From Streptomyces fulvoviolaceus (GTDB lineage: Bacteria; Actinomycetota; Actinomycetes; Streptomycetales; Streptomycetaceae): DNA of 64,000 bases. Numbering within the stretch: the first letter of the stretch is position 1; the number at the start of each line of letters is the position of its first letter. The stretch lies in contig NZ_JOEY01000020.1 in the NCBI RefSeq assembly GCF_000718165.1, positions 1 to 64,000 of the forward strand, in the 5' to 3' direction. Both the position numbers and the translations under genes were made by a program. This document shows, piece by piece, positions 1-7,315 of the stretch. Below the pieces are notes generated by a model. That model did no database searches. It was given only the letters and a program-made list of their open reading frames with translations, and had not been told where the DNA came from.

Positions 1-199
1 CCACCCACCCCACACCCCCACACAGCCCCTCGAATAACCCGCTCATCACACCCAACGACCCCCGCACGGAAAGGTCACACATTCGACGAACGAACCCCGA
101 TTCCCCTCCCGGGACGACAGCACCCAGCCGCCCGCCGGGACCCTCCACGCTCACCCACGCGCCAGAACGCACTCCCACCCAGCCACACCCCAGCAGCTC
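1..199. other. C-rich, G-poor stretch without a recognisable gene
   Basis: Cytosine greatly outnumbers guanine on the + strand; the first 60 bases hold only four G. The text is rich in CACCC and CCCCAC runs. All three forward frames give low-complexity Pro/His/Thr/Arg translations without a Rossmann or other familiar motif, and the frame that becomes the monooxygenase tail has a TAA stop at 35-37. I see no tRNA, hairpin series or telomere-like palindrome. It may be degraded sequence next to the truncated gene that follows. Confidence 0.5.
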
Positions 200-511
200 C
201 CAACCCTCCTCATCGGCGACGCGGCCCACGCGGCCTCCCCCGCGACCGGCCAGGGTGCGTCGATGGCACTGGAGGACGCCGTCATCCTGGCAAAGTCCCT
301 GCGCGACGCGCCGGACACCGATGCCGCGCTCTCCTTCTACGAAGCACTGCGTCGTCCACGCGTGGAGCAGAACATCACCGTCAGCGGAAACATCTCCCGC
401 GGCGTCCACGCCCCGTCCCCCGCGGGCCGGGGAGCAACCGGTTCCGGGGACGACGACCTTGCCCGGCTCCTGACGTGGGACACCGACGTCTGGGCCGAGG
501 CGATGCGGTAG
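200..511 (+). pseudogene. C-terminal remnant of FAD-dependent monooxygenase
   Basis: The frame opens into LLIGDAAHAASPATGQGAS, the GD motif that contacts the FAD ribityl chain in class A flavoprotein monooxygenases (PHBH/UbiH type), followed by MALEDAVILAKSL and a helical tail ending with a stop at 509-511. About 100 codons of a normally 380-400-codon enzyme remain. The N-terminal GxGxxG dinucleotide-binding fold and substrate domain are absent: upstream sequence in this frame is low-complexity and closed by TAA at 35-37. The internal ATG at 263 could start an 82-residue peptide, but there is no convincing ribosome-binding site and such a fragment could not bind FAD. I read it as a truncated gene. 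A functional split gene cannot be ruled out from this window. Confidence 0.75.
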
Positions 512-598
512 CGCCGCTTTCGGTGAATCGACCTCCGAGCCACCCCCGCTTGTATACGCTCCAGGTTCTTCACCAGAACTTCACGGGGGGACTCCATC

Positions 599-1093
599 AT
601 GCGCATACGCCTTGTCGCCGTCACGGCCGCCGCCACCGGCGCACTGACCGTGCTGACCGCGATACCGGCCCACGCCGCCGAGTACACGTCCGCGCTGAAG
701 ATCCGCGGCATCCAGTACGACGCGCCGGGCAGCGACTCCAACAGCTGTTCCACCGGGAACACCGACGAGGAGTACCTGGCGATCAAGAACTACTCGTCGA
801 CGAAGACCGTGAACCTCAAGGGCTACGGCGTCAAGGACAAGGCCGGCAACCGCTTCGAGTTCACGGCCAACCACTACCTGCAGCCCGGCGACTACGTGAA
901 GCTCCGCGGCGGCAACGGCACCGACTCGGACAGAAACAACGTCGTCTACCGCGACAACTGCAACTTCATGTGGAACAACGACAAGGACACGATCTACGTC
1001 TACAAGCCGTCCGGCAGCCGCGCCGACGTCCACTCGTACACCAAGAGCGGTTCCGACCCGGACAACAACGGCTACATCAAGTACCACGGCTGA
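599..1093 (+). CDS. Secreted lamin tail domain (LTD) protein
   Basis: A 164-residue exported protein. Residues 1-26 form a Sec signal peptide (MRIRL, hydrophobic Ala/Val/Leu core, AHA-AE cleavage site). The mature part is a single lamin-tail beta-sandwich: EEYLAIKNYSS, VNLKGYGVKDKAGNRFEF, LQPGDYVKL and a VWNN-like FMWNNDKDTIYVY follow the usual order of LTD domains (EWVEIxN, L.GW.L.D.G..Y.F, PG..V.V, WNN.GD). Stand-alone LTD proteins are common in Streptomyces secretomes; their role is unknown, with adhesion or carbohydrate or DNA binding suggested. The start is supported by a purine-rich CGGGGGGA 6-10 bases upstream. The gene stands alone, with the fragment before it and a convergent gene after it. 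Confidence 0.85.
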   Translation: MRIRLVAVTAAATGALTVLTAIPAHAAEYTSALKIRGIQYDAPGSDSNSCSTGNTDEEYLAIKNYSSTKTVNLKGYGVKDKAGNRFEFTANHYLQPGDYVKLRGGNGTDSDRNNVVYRDNCNFMWNNDKDTIYVYKPSGSRADVHSYTKSGSDPDNNGYIKYHG

Positions 1094-1111
1094 GCCGGTG
1101 GCGCGGCCTGG

Positions 1112-2113
1112 TCACCGGGTGACCAGGTCGCGCCTGGCCACGACGGCAAGGGTCGCGGTCAGCAGGGTCAGCGCGGCCACCTGACCGACGGCGCCGGCGA
1201 CGAACGCGGCGGGGAGGGGCAGGCCGAGCCACGGATGCAGCGCGGCGACCCGCACCGCCAGGAGCAGCAGGCCGAGGGCTGCCAGGGCGACGGCCGCGCA
1301 GGCGACGCTCTGGTCCTTGCGGCGGCCGCGCAGCAGCAGCCAGCCGAGTGCGCCGACGACGAAACAGGTGGCCGGCGCCCATGCCGTGTCGGGCATGGCG
1401 GGCAGCAGGACGACCGACCCGCCCATGACCACGCAGCAGGCCGTGAAGACGATTCCGGGCGTGCCGACGGGCAGTGAGGCCGGCGGGGCGTCCCGGTGGT
1501 AGGCCGCGCAGAGGGCGAGCGCCGACAGCCAGGCGAACAGCGCGGTGGCGGTGGCGGACCAGGGATCCGGCGGCAGGAGTTCGGTCACCAGCGGGCCGAC
1601 GAGCGGCCAGAGTGTGGGCAGTGCGGCGAGCAACACGGCGGTCCGGGCGAGTCGCCGACGGTCGTGCACGAGGGCGAAGAAGCCGACCGTCCACAGCAGG
1701 GGCAGGGTCCACTGGGCGACCTCGACGACGCCGGTCGGCACCCCGCGGCCGGTGAATCCCGACAGGAACAGGTCCCATTCCCGCGGGCCGTGGGTCGTCG
1801 CCCAGGTCAGCGCCAGCACGCGGTCGACGACCGCGGCGGCCGCCTGCAGGAGTACGGCGAACAGAGCGAAGTGGCGGGCGGCCGAGCCGAGCAGGTCGTA
1901 CCGTCGGGGCGCTCCGGTGGCGGCCAGCCTGCTGCGCAGGGCGAGGGCCGCGACGCTCGCCACTTCGCCCGCCGTGGGCCTGCTCTGATCCTGTGTCTCC
2001 CGGTCGACGTCCCACAGGTACGTCTCGACCATCTCGTCCTCGCGCTCGCGCCGGTAGTAGGCGGGAAGCAGGCGCAGTACCGTGCGGTAGCGGGCTTCGA
2101 GCAGTGTCGTCAT
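1112..2113 (-). CDS. Integral membrane protein translationally coupled to PadR
   Basis: A 333-residue polytopic protein that I do not recognise by name. The soluble N-terminus (about 1-65, with LLPAYYRREREDEMVETYLW) resembles the short prefix found on membrane partners of PadR regulators. It is followed by roughly eight hydrophobic segments rich in Leu/Ala, and many aromatic residues at helix ends. The ATG overlaps the stop of the upstream PadR gene (ATGA, 2110-2113), so the two are almost certainly cotranscribed and translationally coupled. In such pairs the membrane protein is usually the target of PadR control; transport or stress sensing is possible but unproven. Confidence 0.75.
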   Translation of the reverse strand: MTTLLEARYRTVLRLLPAYYRREREDEMVETYLWDVDRETQDQSRPTAGEVASVAALALRSRLAATGAPRRYDLLGSAARHFALFAVLLQAAAAVVDRVLALTWATTHGPREWDLFLSGFTGRGVPTGVVEVAQWTLPLLWTVGFFALVHDRRRLARTAVLLAALPTLWPLVGPLVTELLPPDPWSATATALFAWLSALALCAAYHRDAPPASLPVGTPGIVFTACCVVMGGSVVLLPAMPDTAWAPATCFVVGALGWLLLRGRRKDQSVACAAVALAALGLLLLAVRVAALHPWLGLPLPAAFVAGAVGQVAALTLLTATLAVVARRDLVTR

Positions 2114-2481
2114 GCGAGGCCCCCCGCGAGTCCGGGGCCCGTCGAGGGGTGCGGCGCCTGGCGCCCTTCCGCGATGCGCCGCTTGGCGGCGCTGGCTCCG
2201 GCCGCCATGCGCTCCGCCTCCGCGACGAGGGCCTGCATCCCCTCGTCGGTGAGGCGGTAGTAGCGCCTGAGCCGGCCCTCGTGCACCTCCTCGCGGTCCA
2301 GGACGATCAGTCCGTCCGCGGTGAGCCGGTCCAGCACGCCGTAGAGGGTGCCGACGCGCAACTGCACCTCGCCGTCGGACAGTTCCTCGACCTCCCGCAG
2401 GATGCCGTAGCCGTGCCGGGGCTGGTCGGCCAGAGCGGTGAGGACGAAGAACGCCGCCTGAGTCATGTTCCTCGATGCCAT
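2110..2481 (-). CDS. PadR family transcriptional regulator
   Basis: A 123-residue regulator. Residues about 6-80 form the PadR winged helix (MTQAAFFVLTALADQPRHGYG, then GTLYGVLDRLTADGLI and RYYRLTDEGMQAL), and the C-terminus is a short dimerisation helix (VAEAERMAAGASAAKRR). This is the short PadR-s2 type. Two starts are possible: ATG at 2481 (MASRNM) or ATG at 2466 (MTQAAF), the latter with GAGGAAC just upstream but at tight spacing. It overlaps the membrane gene that follows by four bases. An imperfect palindrome 10 bases upstream of the first ATG (2491-2511) is a likely autoregulatory operator. PadR proteins are usually repressors released by small hydrophobic ligands. Confidence 0.9.
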   Translation of the reverse strand: MASRNMTQAAFFVLTALADQPRHGYGILREVEELSDGEVQLRVGTLYGVLDRLTADGLIVLDREEVHEGRLRRYYRLTDEGMQALVAEAERMAAGASAAKRRIAEGRQAPHPSTGPGLAGGLA

Positions 2482-2490
2482 GGAGCCATG

Positions 2491-2511
2491 ATATCTCGGC
2501 TACCGATATAT
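2491..2511. promoter_or_regulatory. Probable PadR operator (ATATCTCGG-3-CCGATATAT)
   Basis: Nine-base arms separated by three bases, with one mismatch between arms. The AT-rich ATAT ends stand out in 72% G+C DNA and match the usual PadR box pattern (ATAT-n-ATAT). It lies directly upstream of the PadR start and would cover the promoter or start region, fitting autorepression of the padR/membrane-protein operon. Confidence 0.7.
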
Positions 2512-2591
2512 TGCGCGTCGCCGAGTCACCGGCGCGTCGCTGCGCGGCGGGGTGCTGGGCGGGCCTCGGTCGGCCCGGGGCGCCTACACCC

Positions 2592-3227
2592 TCAGGCGAA
2601 CGGATTGCCGTGTCCGGGAAGCCGCCCGCCCGGCGGCACGTACCGCAGCCGCCCGTTCGGGTCGGTTACCGCCGTGAACCCGGCGGCCTGCAGCTGGGCG
2701 CTGTACTTGGCGTTGTCATGCCGGCTGACGACGAGCCCGACGGGCAGCAGGGCCACAAAAGCGGCCCAGACGGCGACCGTGATGACGACACCGGTCATGC
2801 CCTCCGCGAACCTGTAGCCGATGGCCACGGCCATCGCGGTGAAGAAGAAAGCCGCGATCGCCGTCCGCTGCTTCTCGGTGTACTGGCGGCCGAGGTCGAA
2901 CACCATGCGGGCCTTGAGGAGCTCGATCGCTTCGGGCACGACGGGCGGCAGCGCGCCCCCGTCGCTCGCGTCGGGATACCGCGCCCGGTTCTGCGTGGCG
3001 CGCTCCCGGGCATGTGGGCTCGGGTCCGGCACGATGCGCAGCACCATCCTGTTGTCGCCGGTCATGGAGAGGTCCGCGTACTCGTACCCGAACTGCTCGG
3101 CGATGAAGGCGAGTCGAGTGAGCCCCTTCATCGTCGTCATGGCGAGGCTGAGCTCTACGGGCTCCCCGCTCTCCATCCGCCGCAGCATTTTCCGCACACG
3201 CTTCGGACTCACCGGCGCCCCCGTCAC
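2592..3227 (-). CDS. Hypothetical protein with two transmembrane helices
   Basis: A 211-residue protein of unknown function. The soluble N-terminal part (about 1-115) begins MTGAPVSPKRVRKMLRRMES and is mixed alpha/beta. It is followed by two adjacent membrane helices (about 123-140 and 142-165) and a short basic tail, probably cytosolic, ending with a Pro/Gly-rich stretch. The start is GTG (3225-3227) preceded by GGGACGG. It is transcribed leftward alone, divergent from the gene at 3547 across a 319-base spacer that carries a large inverted repeat. No enzymatic motif is visible. Confidence 0.65.
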   Translation of the reverse strand: MTGAPVSPKRVRKMLRRMESGEPVELSLAMTTMKGLTRLAFIAEQFGYEYADLSMTGDNRMVLRIVPDPSPHARERATQNRARYPDASDGGALPPVVPEAIELLKARMVFDLGRQYTEKQRTAIAAFFFTAMAVAIGYRFAEGMTGVVITVAVWAAFVALLPVGLVVSRHDNAKYSAQLQAAGFTAVTDPNGRLRYVPPGGRLPGHGNPFA

Positions 3228-3314
3228 TCACCGTCCCGGCAGTCTGTCACAACGACATGTCCATGACTTGGGCTAATTCACCAGGCGGTACCGCGCCGCA
3301 GGAACCGTGGCCGC

Positions 3315-3357
3315 GAACAGGACCCGCCCCGAAGCGGATGGTGGGCGGGCCCTGTTC
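3315..3357. repeat. Large hairpin between divergent genes
   Basis: GAACAGGACCCGCCC (3315-3329) pairs with GGGCGGGCCCTGTTC (3343-3357) with one mismatch and a 13-base loop. Because the flanking genes diverge it cannot end either transcript in the usual sense. It could be a regulatory cruciform, the terminator of a small RNA, or the remains of an ancient gene end. Confidence 0.6.
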
Positions 3358-3479
3358 GAGGGGTCATTCTGGCGGGCGGGCCACGGTCGCGGCACGAGTG
3401 AACGGCCGTTGCCCGGAGCGGACTTGATGCGCCCCGTGTGCGGAGGCCGGCGATCTCCGGTCCACCACCCGGACCCCGC

Positions 3480-3510
3480 TTGATCTCCGGCGGGCCACGG
3501 CGAGGATACT
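3480..3510 (+). promoter_or_regulatory. Candidate sigma-70-type promoter
   Basis: TTGATC (3480-3485) and GATACT (3505-3510) separated by 19 bases, placed about 35 bases upstream of the ATG at 3547. Reasonable match to HrdB-type boxes, with long spacing. Confidence 0.4.
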
Positions 3511-3546
3511 TGGCAGTCACACCTACCCCTTCTCACAGATGGACTC

Positions 3547-4674
3547 ATGTCAAGCACCCCCACCACTCCCCCTACGGTGTGGCTGGCCCGCGGCCGCCAT
3601 CTCGGATCCGACGCCGAGGACGTACTCCGGCGCAACCTGCGGCGGCTCAAGGACAGCGAGGTCGTCGACGACTTCTCCACGCCGCCCGAGCCCGAACCTG
3701 AAGCCGAGGACGTGCAGGATCGGGTCTTCGAAGCGCGCTGGCGGGTCGCCGAGGACGTGACCGTGCGTGCCCGGCTGACGCTTGCCCGGGTGTCGAGCGG
3801 CGGGCAGGAGTGGGTGCTGGCGGCGGAGGCGGAACAACCGTGGGACCAGCGGTGGCCGTCGCCCGCCACGATGTTCTGGCCGGACTCGCCGGATGTCCCC
3901 TGGGACCGTGAGGCCGCCACCGGGCTGCGTCTGCGGGACCTCAGCCTGCTCCCCTCGGACGAGAAGGACGTCCGGCGGGTGCTCCGGCAGGCCGTGCGCG
4001 GCAGTTGGGCCGTTCATGTCGTCGTCCACGAGGCCATGACCACCGATCAGCGCGGCCGCAGGCCGCTGGCCCGGCTGCTGCCGCCGAGCCTCAGGCACCG
4101 GGTGGTGGAGCATCGCGCGGAGCCTCAGCAGCTGCGGGTCGTGAACTGGGCCCTGCGGGACTTCGGCGTCGAGGTGCCGCGGGGAGGTGCCGTGGTGCTG
4201 CCCGGGACTCCGGTCCCGCCCGGCTACGACGACCAGGACTTCTCCGTACGGAGTGTCTTTCTCGACGGCTCGGAGCCGACCGACCTGATCGAGGTCGTGA
4301 CGCGTTTCGCGGGGTTGCCGAAGCCGCAGCCGGAGGGTGCCGGGGACGCCGTCACCGCCCTGCGGGAACAGTGGAAGCTCCTGACCCTCGAGGAGGAACT
4401 CGCCCGGGAGCGCGCGCTCGTGACCATGTACGCCGAGGCGCTGGAGGCCATGACGAAGTCCCGGGACCTGTACCGGGAGGCCGCCGAGCAGGCGAGCGAG
4501 GCGCTGGCCGCCTATCGCGCGAACGCCCCCGCCCTCGAGCAGGGTCCGCTGGACACGCAGGCCGCGTCCCCGCTCCAGCAGCTGACCCGGACGTTCGGCC
4601 GGCTCAAGGGCACACGCCGTCCCGGGCGCGAGGAAGGCCCCTCCGACGGCGCCTCGGATCACCGGGTCAACTGA
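3547..4674 (+). CDS. Hypothetical protein with C-terminal coiled coil
   Basis: A 375-residue soluble protein that I do not recognise. The N-terminal third has an acidic linker (PPEPEPEAEDVQ, about residues 56-67). The middle is an alpha/beta domain with several Trp residues (EQPWDQRW, RGSWAVHVVVHEAM). Residues about 285-330 are strongly helical with heptad character (LTLEEELARERALVTMYAEA), followed by a disordered basic tail. No signal peptide or membrane helix. Its 3' end overlaps the 3' end of the convergent gene at 4667 by eight bases. It may be a structural or scaffold protein; there is no catalytic motif to suggest more. Confidence 0.65.
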   Translation: MSSTPTTPPTVWLARGRHLGSDAEDVLRRNLRRLKDSEVVDDFSTPPEPEPEAEDVQDRVFEARWRVAEDVTVRARLTLARVSSGGQEWVLAAEAEQPWDQRWPSPATMFWPDSPDVPWDREAATGLRLRDLSLLPSDEKDVRRVLRQAVRGSWAVHVVVHEAMTTDQRGRRPLARLLPPSLRHRVVEHRAEPQQLRVVNWALRDFGVEVPRGGAVVLPGTPVPPGYDDQDFSVRSVFLDGSEPTDLIEVVTRFAGLPKPQPEGAGDAVTALREQWKLLTLEEELARERALVTMYAEALEAMTKSRDLYREAAEQASEALAAYRANAPALEQGPLDTQAASPLQQLTRTFGRLKGTRRPGREEGPSDGASDHRVN

Positions 4675-5352
4675 AGAGCGGGAAGCGGTCGGCGTCGGCT
4701 CCCGGGGCGCGGCGCTCCGCCTCCGTGAACGGTACGCGTCCCGTGGTGGCGCGGGCGTAGTACTCGTCGCTCCAGCCCAGCGGAACGGGACGGCCGAGGA
4801 GGCCGTCCAGGGTGACGCGGACGGGGGCCAGCGCCGTCGGCGACGGGCCGGGAGCGGCGGGCAGCTCCGTGACGGGGTCCAGGTGGTGGATGCTTGCCTC
4901 GACGGCGAGGGTGAGCATCAGGTCGCCGGCGGTCAGTACGTGCCCCTGGGTGGCGACGAGGTCGGCGGGCCGGGTCGCCGCGGCCGCGCTCACCGTGGCC
5001 GCCGCGGTCTCCAGGTACAGCTCACGCAGCTGTCCGACGTCGAGGAACATGCCGGCGCTCACCCGGATCCAGCGCCGGCCGTTCGCCGCGCCGACCGGGT
5101 TCGGCTCCCAGTCCCGCCAGTGGCTGACGGCGTCGCGGTCGGGCGGGCCGGGGGCCGGCGTGTGCAGGGCGACCAGGGCGCGCTGAGCGTCCCCGACGCA
5201 GTGGAAGACCAGGTCGCGGACGCCCAGCCCTCGCACCCGGTCGACAGCCAGGACTCCTGGTCCCCGAGGGGGCGGACGACGGATGCGAAGGCCTCGTAGG
5301 CGGCGCGCAGCACTTCGGCGGGCTCGGTTCGGTTCCCGGGTTCCGCGGTCAT
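4667..5352 (-). pseudogene. Maleylpyruvate isomerase-like gene, frameshifted
   Basis: Two frames together encode one mycothiol-dependent maleylpyruvate isomerase / DinB-like protein of about 228 residues. The first frame (from ATG at 5352) reads NRTEPAEVLRAAYEAFASVV ... WLSTGCEGW, then needs to continue in the next frame as GVRDLVFHCVGDAQRALVAL, the expected helix with the metal-site His. The family motif GCxGWxVRDLVxH is broken exactly at the CCC run at 5223-5225; one extra base there restores a continuous frame. The downstream part keeps further conserved segments (DLMLTLAVEASIHHLD). So this is either a recent one-base deletion or a homopolymer sequencing error. If real, a start at 5236 would make only a truncated product lacking the first helix. 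Confidence 0.8.
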
Positions 5353-5400
5353 GACGGCAGCTCAGGCAGCGGCACGGACGTCTGTTTCCCGGGATACGGC

Positions 5401-5416
5401 GCCCCGCGTGCGGGGC
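5401..5416. terminator. Short G+C hairpin after the repeat protein gene
   Basis: GCCCCGC-gt-GCGGGGC lies immediately beyond the stop of the leftward gene that ends at 5417. The two-base loop means the inner pair opens in RNA. Plausible as a weak Streptomyces terminator without a U tract. Confidence 0.4.
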
Positions 5417-6445
5417 TCAGTCCGCCTTGTGGCCCGCCTCGACCAGCGCCCGCATCGTCGGGTCGTTCCCCGGGGACTGCGAAGCCAGCCGCACGACCAG
5501 GGCGGTCAGTGCCGCCAGGGACGCGCACACGGCAGCCGTACCGGCGAGCCAGGGCGGAGCGAACGCGAGGTCCAGGACCCGGGACAGCCGCGCGGAGCGG
5601 AACCGGCCCTCGAGCAACTGGCCCGCGGCCAGCGCCGCCGGCACCACGACCGCCACCGCGAGCACCGGCACGACGGGCCGGACCCTCACCAGCAGGGCCA
5701 GGACGACGCACAGCGCCGACACACCGAGCGCGAACCCGTACGCCCGCAGGGACGCGCCGTCCCGGTGCAGCGGGAAGGCGAGGAGTGCGCACACGAGGAG
5801 AGCCATGGCGGCGAGCCGGCTCGGCCAGGCCGGCGGCCTGCCCGTCCGGCCCGGGACGCGGACAGTGCGGACGAGGTGATCCGGCGCCGGACTCTCCGGT
5901 ACTTCCTTCTCGATCGAAAGCTGTGGCGGTGCGTCCACGCTGACGCGAGGCTCCGCGGCCAGGCGCCCGATCAGTTCCACGAGGTCCTCCACCGGCCTGC
6001 CGGTGGCGGCCGCCCGCACCGCCTCCTGACCGCAGTGGGGCTCCAACGGGGCCTTGTGCAACAGGTCCACCAGGCGCGTCACGTCCTCCACCGGGCGGCA
6101 CGCGGCCGCGGCCCGGATCGCCTCGTCCGCGCTGTCCGCGTCCCGGGGCGGGCTGGTCAGCAGGGCGACGAGCCGGGTGACGTCCTCCACGGACCGGTCC
6201 ACGCCGACCGCGCGCAGTGCGGCGGCCGTGGCCTGCGCGTACTCGGGCGACTGCTCCAACAGCGTGACCAGATGGACGATGTCCTCCAGGGGACGGTCGG
6301 CCACGGCGGCACGCACCAGGTCGTCGACGGGATCGCCGTACGACGACTCGCTGCTGCTGTACGACGAGGCGCCGGTGCCGGCGGCCTGCCCGGTGGGTAT
6401 GCCGGGTTCGTTCGAGTGAGCTGTTGACGAGCGGGTGGTCATTGC
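5417..6445 (-). CDS. Membrane protein with tandem RP-EDV helical repeats
   Basis: A 342-residue protein. The N-terminus (about 1-30) is Ser-rich and disordered. Residues about 37-165 contain four imperfect repeats of about 36 residues, each centred on a (D/R)RPxEDVxxLVxLL helix pair followed by a Pro turn (DRPLEDIVHLVTLL, DRSVEDVTRLVALL, CRPVEDVTRLVDLL, GRPVEDLVELIGRL). A Pro-rich linker leads to four membrane helices in the last 130 residues. The start at ATG 6445 was chosen for its GGAG box seven bases upstream; a longer open frame continues upstream but has no ribosome-binding site. The repeats look like a cytosolic helical-repeat interaction module anchored to the membrane. Function unknown. 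Confidence 0.75.
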   Translation of the reverse strand, partial: AMTTRSSTAHSNEPGIPTGQAAGTGASSYSSSESSYGDPVDDLVRAAVADRPLEDIVHLVTLLEQSPEYAQATAAALRAVGVDRSVEDVTRLVALLTSPPRDADSADEAIRAAAACRPVEDVTRLVDLLHKAPLEPHCGQEAVRAAATGRPVEDLVELIGRLAAEPRVSVDAPPQLSIEKEVPESPAPDHLVRTVRVPGRTGRPPAWPSRLAAMALLVCALLAFPLHRDGASLRAYGFALGVSALCVVLALLVRVRPVVPVLAVAVVVPAALAAGQLLEGRFRSARLSRVLDLAFAPPWLAGTAAVCASLAALTALVVRLASQSPGNDPTMRALVEAGHKAD

Positions 6446-6657
6446 TCTGCTCCAGAGGAAGAGTGCGGTCGCTGCTGCGCCCCCGCCGTGCGACCCGCGG
6501 TGTTGGTGCCCCCTTCCTAAGCGGCCGTGCCGCGCCGTGCCACTCGGGTGGGCCACGGGTATGAGCTGCGCCCGTTCGGCAGGCCATACGGGAGCCGTAA
6601 CCGGGAATCCGAAAGAGAGCGCACGCATCGCGGCGCCGTGAGAAGGAGGGTCGCCCG

Positions 6658-6975
6658 TTGGATACGACCACAACTGTGATCGTCGTTGCCGCAGTGCTCG
6701 CGGCGCTGGTCCTGGCGGTGGCCGTCGGGGTGCTGGTGCGGCTGGTGCGGACCCGGCGCAGCCTCAGGCGTGCGGGACTTCCCACCGGACCCCGCTGGGT
6801 CTTCTGGGGTGCCTTGTTGTACTTGGTGCTGCCGACCGATCTGCTGGTCGATCCGGTGTACCTCGACGACATCGGCGTCCTGCTGCTCGCGCTGCGCACC
6901 CTGCGCGCCGCCCCCGCCGACCGGGCTGCCGAGCTGCTCGCCGAGCAGCGTCGGGAGGTGCCCCGCCGCCGATGA
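6658..6975 (+). CDS. Small YkvA-like (DUF1232-type) membrane protein
   Basis: A 105-residue protein with a TTG start supported by a very strong GAAGGAGGG eight bases upstream (6641-6650). Residues 5-30 form an N-terminal membrane helix. The second part, WGALLYLVLPTDLLVDPVYL then DDIGVLLLALRTL, carries the P-x-DL-hydrophobic-P-x-x-LDD signature of DUF1232/YkvA proteins. The tail is basic. Role unknown; such proteins are often linked to membrane or envelope stress. It precedes the graspetide genes by 132 bases but has its own signals, so a functional link is uncertain. Confidence 0.7.
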   Translation: MDTTTTVIVVAAVLAALVLAVAVGVLVRLVRTRRSLRRAGLPTGPRWVFWGALLYLVLPTDLLVDPVYLDDIGVLLLALRTLRAAPADRAAELLAEQRREVPRRR

Positions 6976-7107
6976 TTACGCAGCGCAAGGAAACCAATCA
7001 CCCGTTCGATTCGTATAAGTCTCTGGAAGCCGAAGGAAGTCGGCGGACCAAGCGCGGTCGTGGGGTGACCGTCGTTTGATCGGAACAGCACCGGCAGGGG
7101 AGAGACG

Positions 7108-7299
7108 ATGCAACCGTTCGCGCTCAACTACGCACGTCCGGCAGCGGAGTTGAAAGCCACCATTCCGTACGCCTACGACTCGGGACTGCAGTTGAACGTG
7201 CTCCGGGACGGGCGGATCGCCGCCCGTGACCACGCCTTGCTGAGAGAACTGGGGACGACGACCTCGACGGCGGGCTCGAAGACGCACTTCGACGACTGA
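7108..7299 (+). CDS. tgmA: Graspetide (ATP-grasp RiPP) precursor peptide
   Basis: A 63-residue precursor of the ATP-grasp-modified RiPP family. The leader has the conserved PFALNYARPAAEL block (residues 3-15) and the PYAYDSGLQLNVLRDGR recognition block (20-36), which bind the ATP-grasp ligase. The C-terminal core TTTSTAGSKTHFDD supplies Thr/Ser and Lys nucleophiles and the two terminal Asp side chains; family members form ester or amide side-chain macrocycles between such residues. A GGGGAGAG box precedes the ATG by three bases. The ligase gene follows 16 bases downstream. Which core residues are cross-linked cannot be told from sequence. Confidence 0.9.
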   Translation: MQPFALNYARPAAELKATIPYAYDSGLQLNVLRDGRIAARDHALLRELGTTTSTAGSKTHFDD

Positions 7300-7315
7300 A
7301 CACGGACCGGCGACG

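Larger units (their letters stand above)
3228..3546. other. Divergent intergenic region with nested inverted repeats
   Basis: No gene is supported here. The spacer holds the strong hairpin at 3315-3357, nested inside a second pair of arms (CCGTGGCC 3305-3312 with GGCCACGG 3379-3386), and a candidate rightward promoter at 3480-3510. The rest is ordinary high-G+C DNA without a ribosome-binding site plus start. Confidence 0.6.

Noticed and set aside
1..60. Possible chromosome-end (telomere) sequence
   Set aside because: C-rich but lacks the closely spaced palindromes of Streptomyces telomeres; no tap/tpg genes nearby.
475..1122. Alternative frame across the lamin-tail gene
   Set aside because: Arg/His-rich translation without signal peptide; the 599-1093 frame has a signal peptide, domain match and ribosome-binding site.
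2475..3266. Rightward frames opposite the 2592-3227 gene
   Set aside because: Low-complexity Arg/Pro/Gly translations; the leftward frame has clear membrane helices and a ribosome-binding site.
3273..3920. Leftward frame over the spacer and the start of the 3547 gene
   Set aside because: Ser/Arg-rich shadow translation that includes the hairpin region; no start signals.
5059..5236. Two separate overlapping genes at the isomerase-like locus
   Set aside because: The two frames together rebuild one known protein family at one exact point, so a frameshift explains them better.
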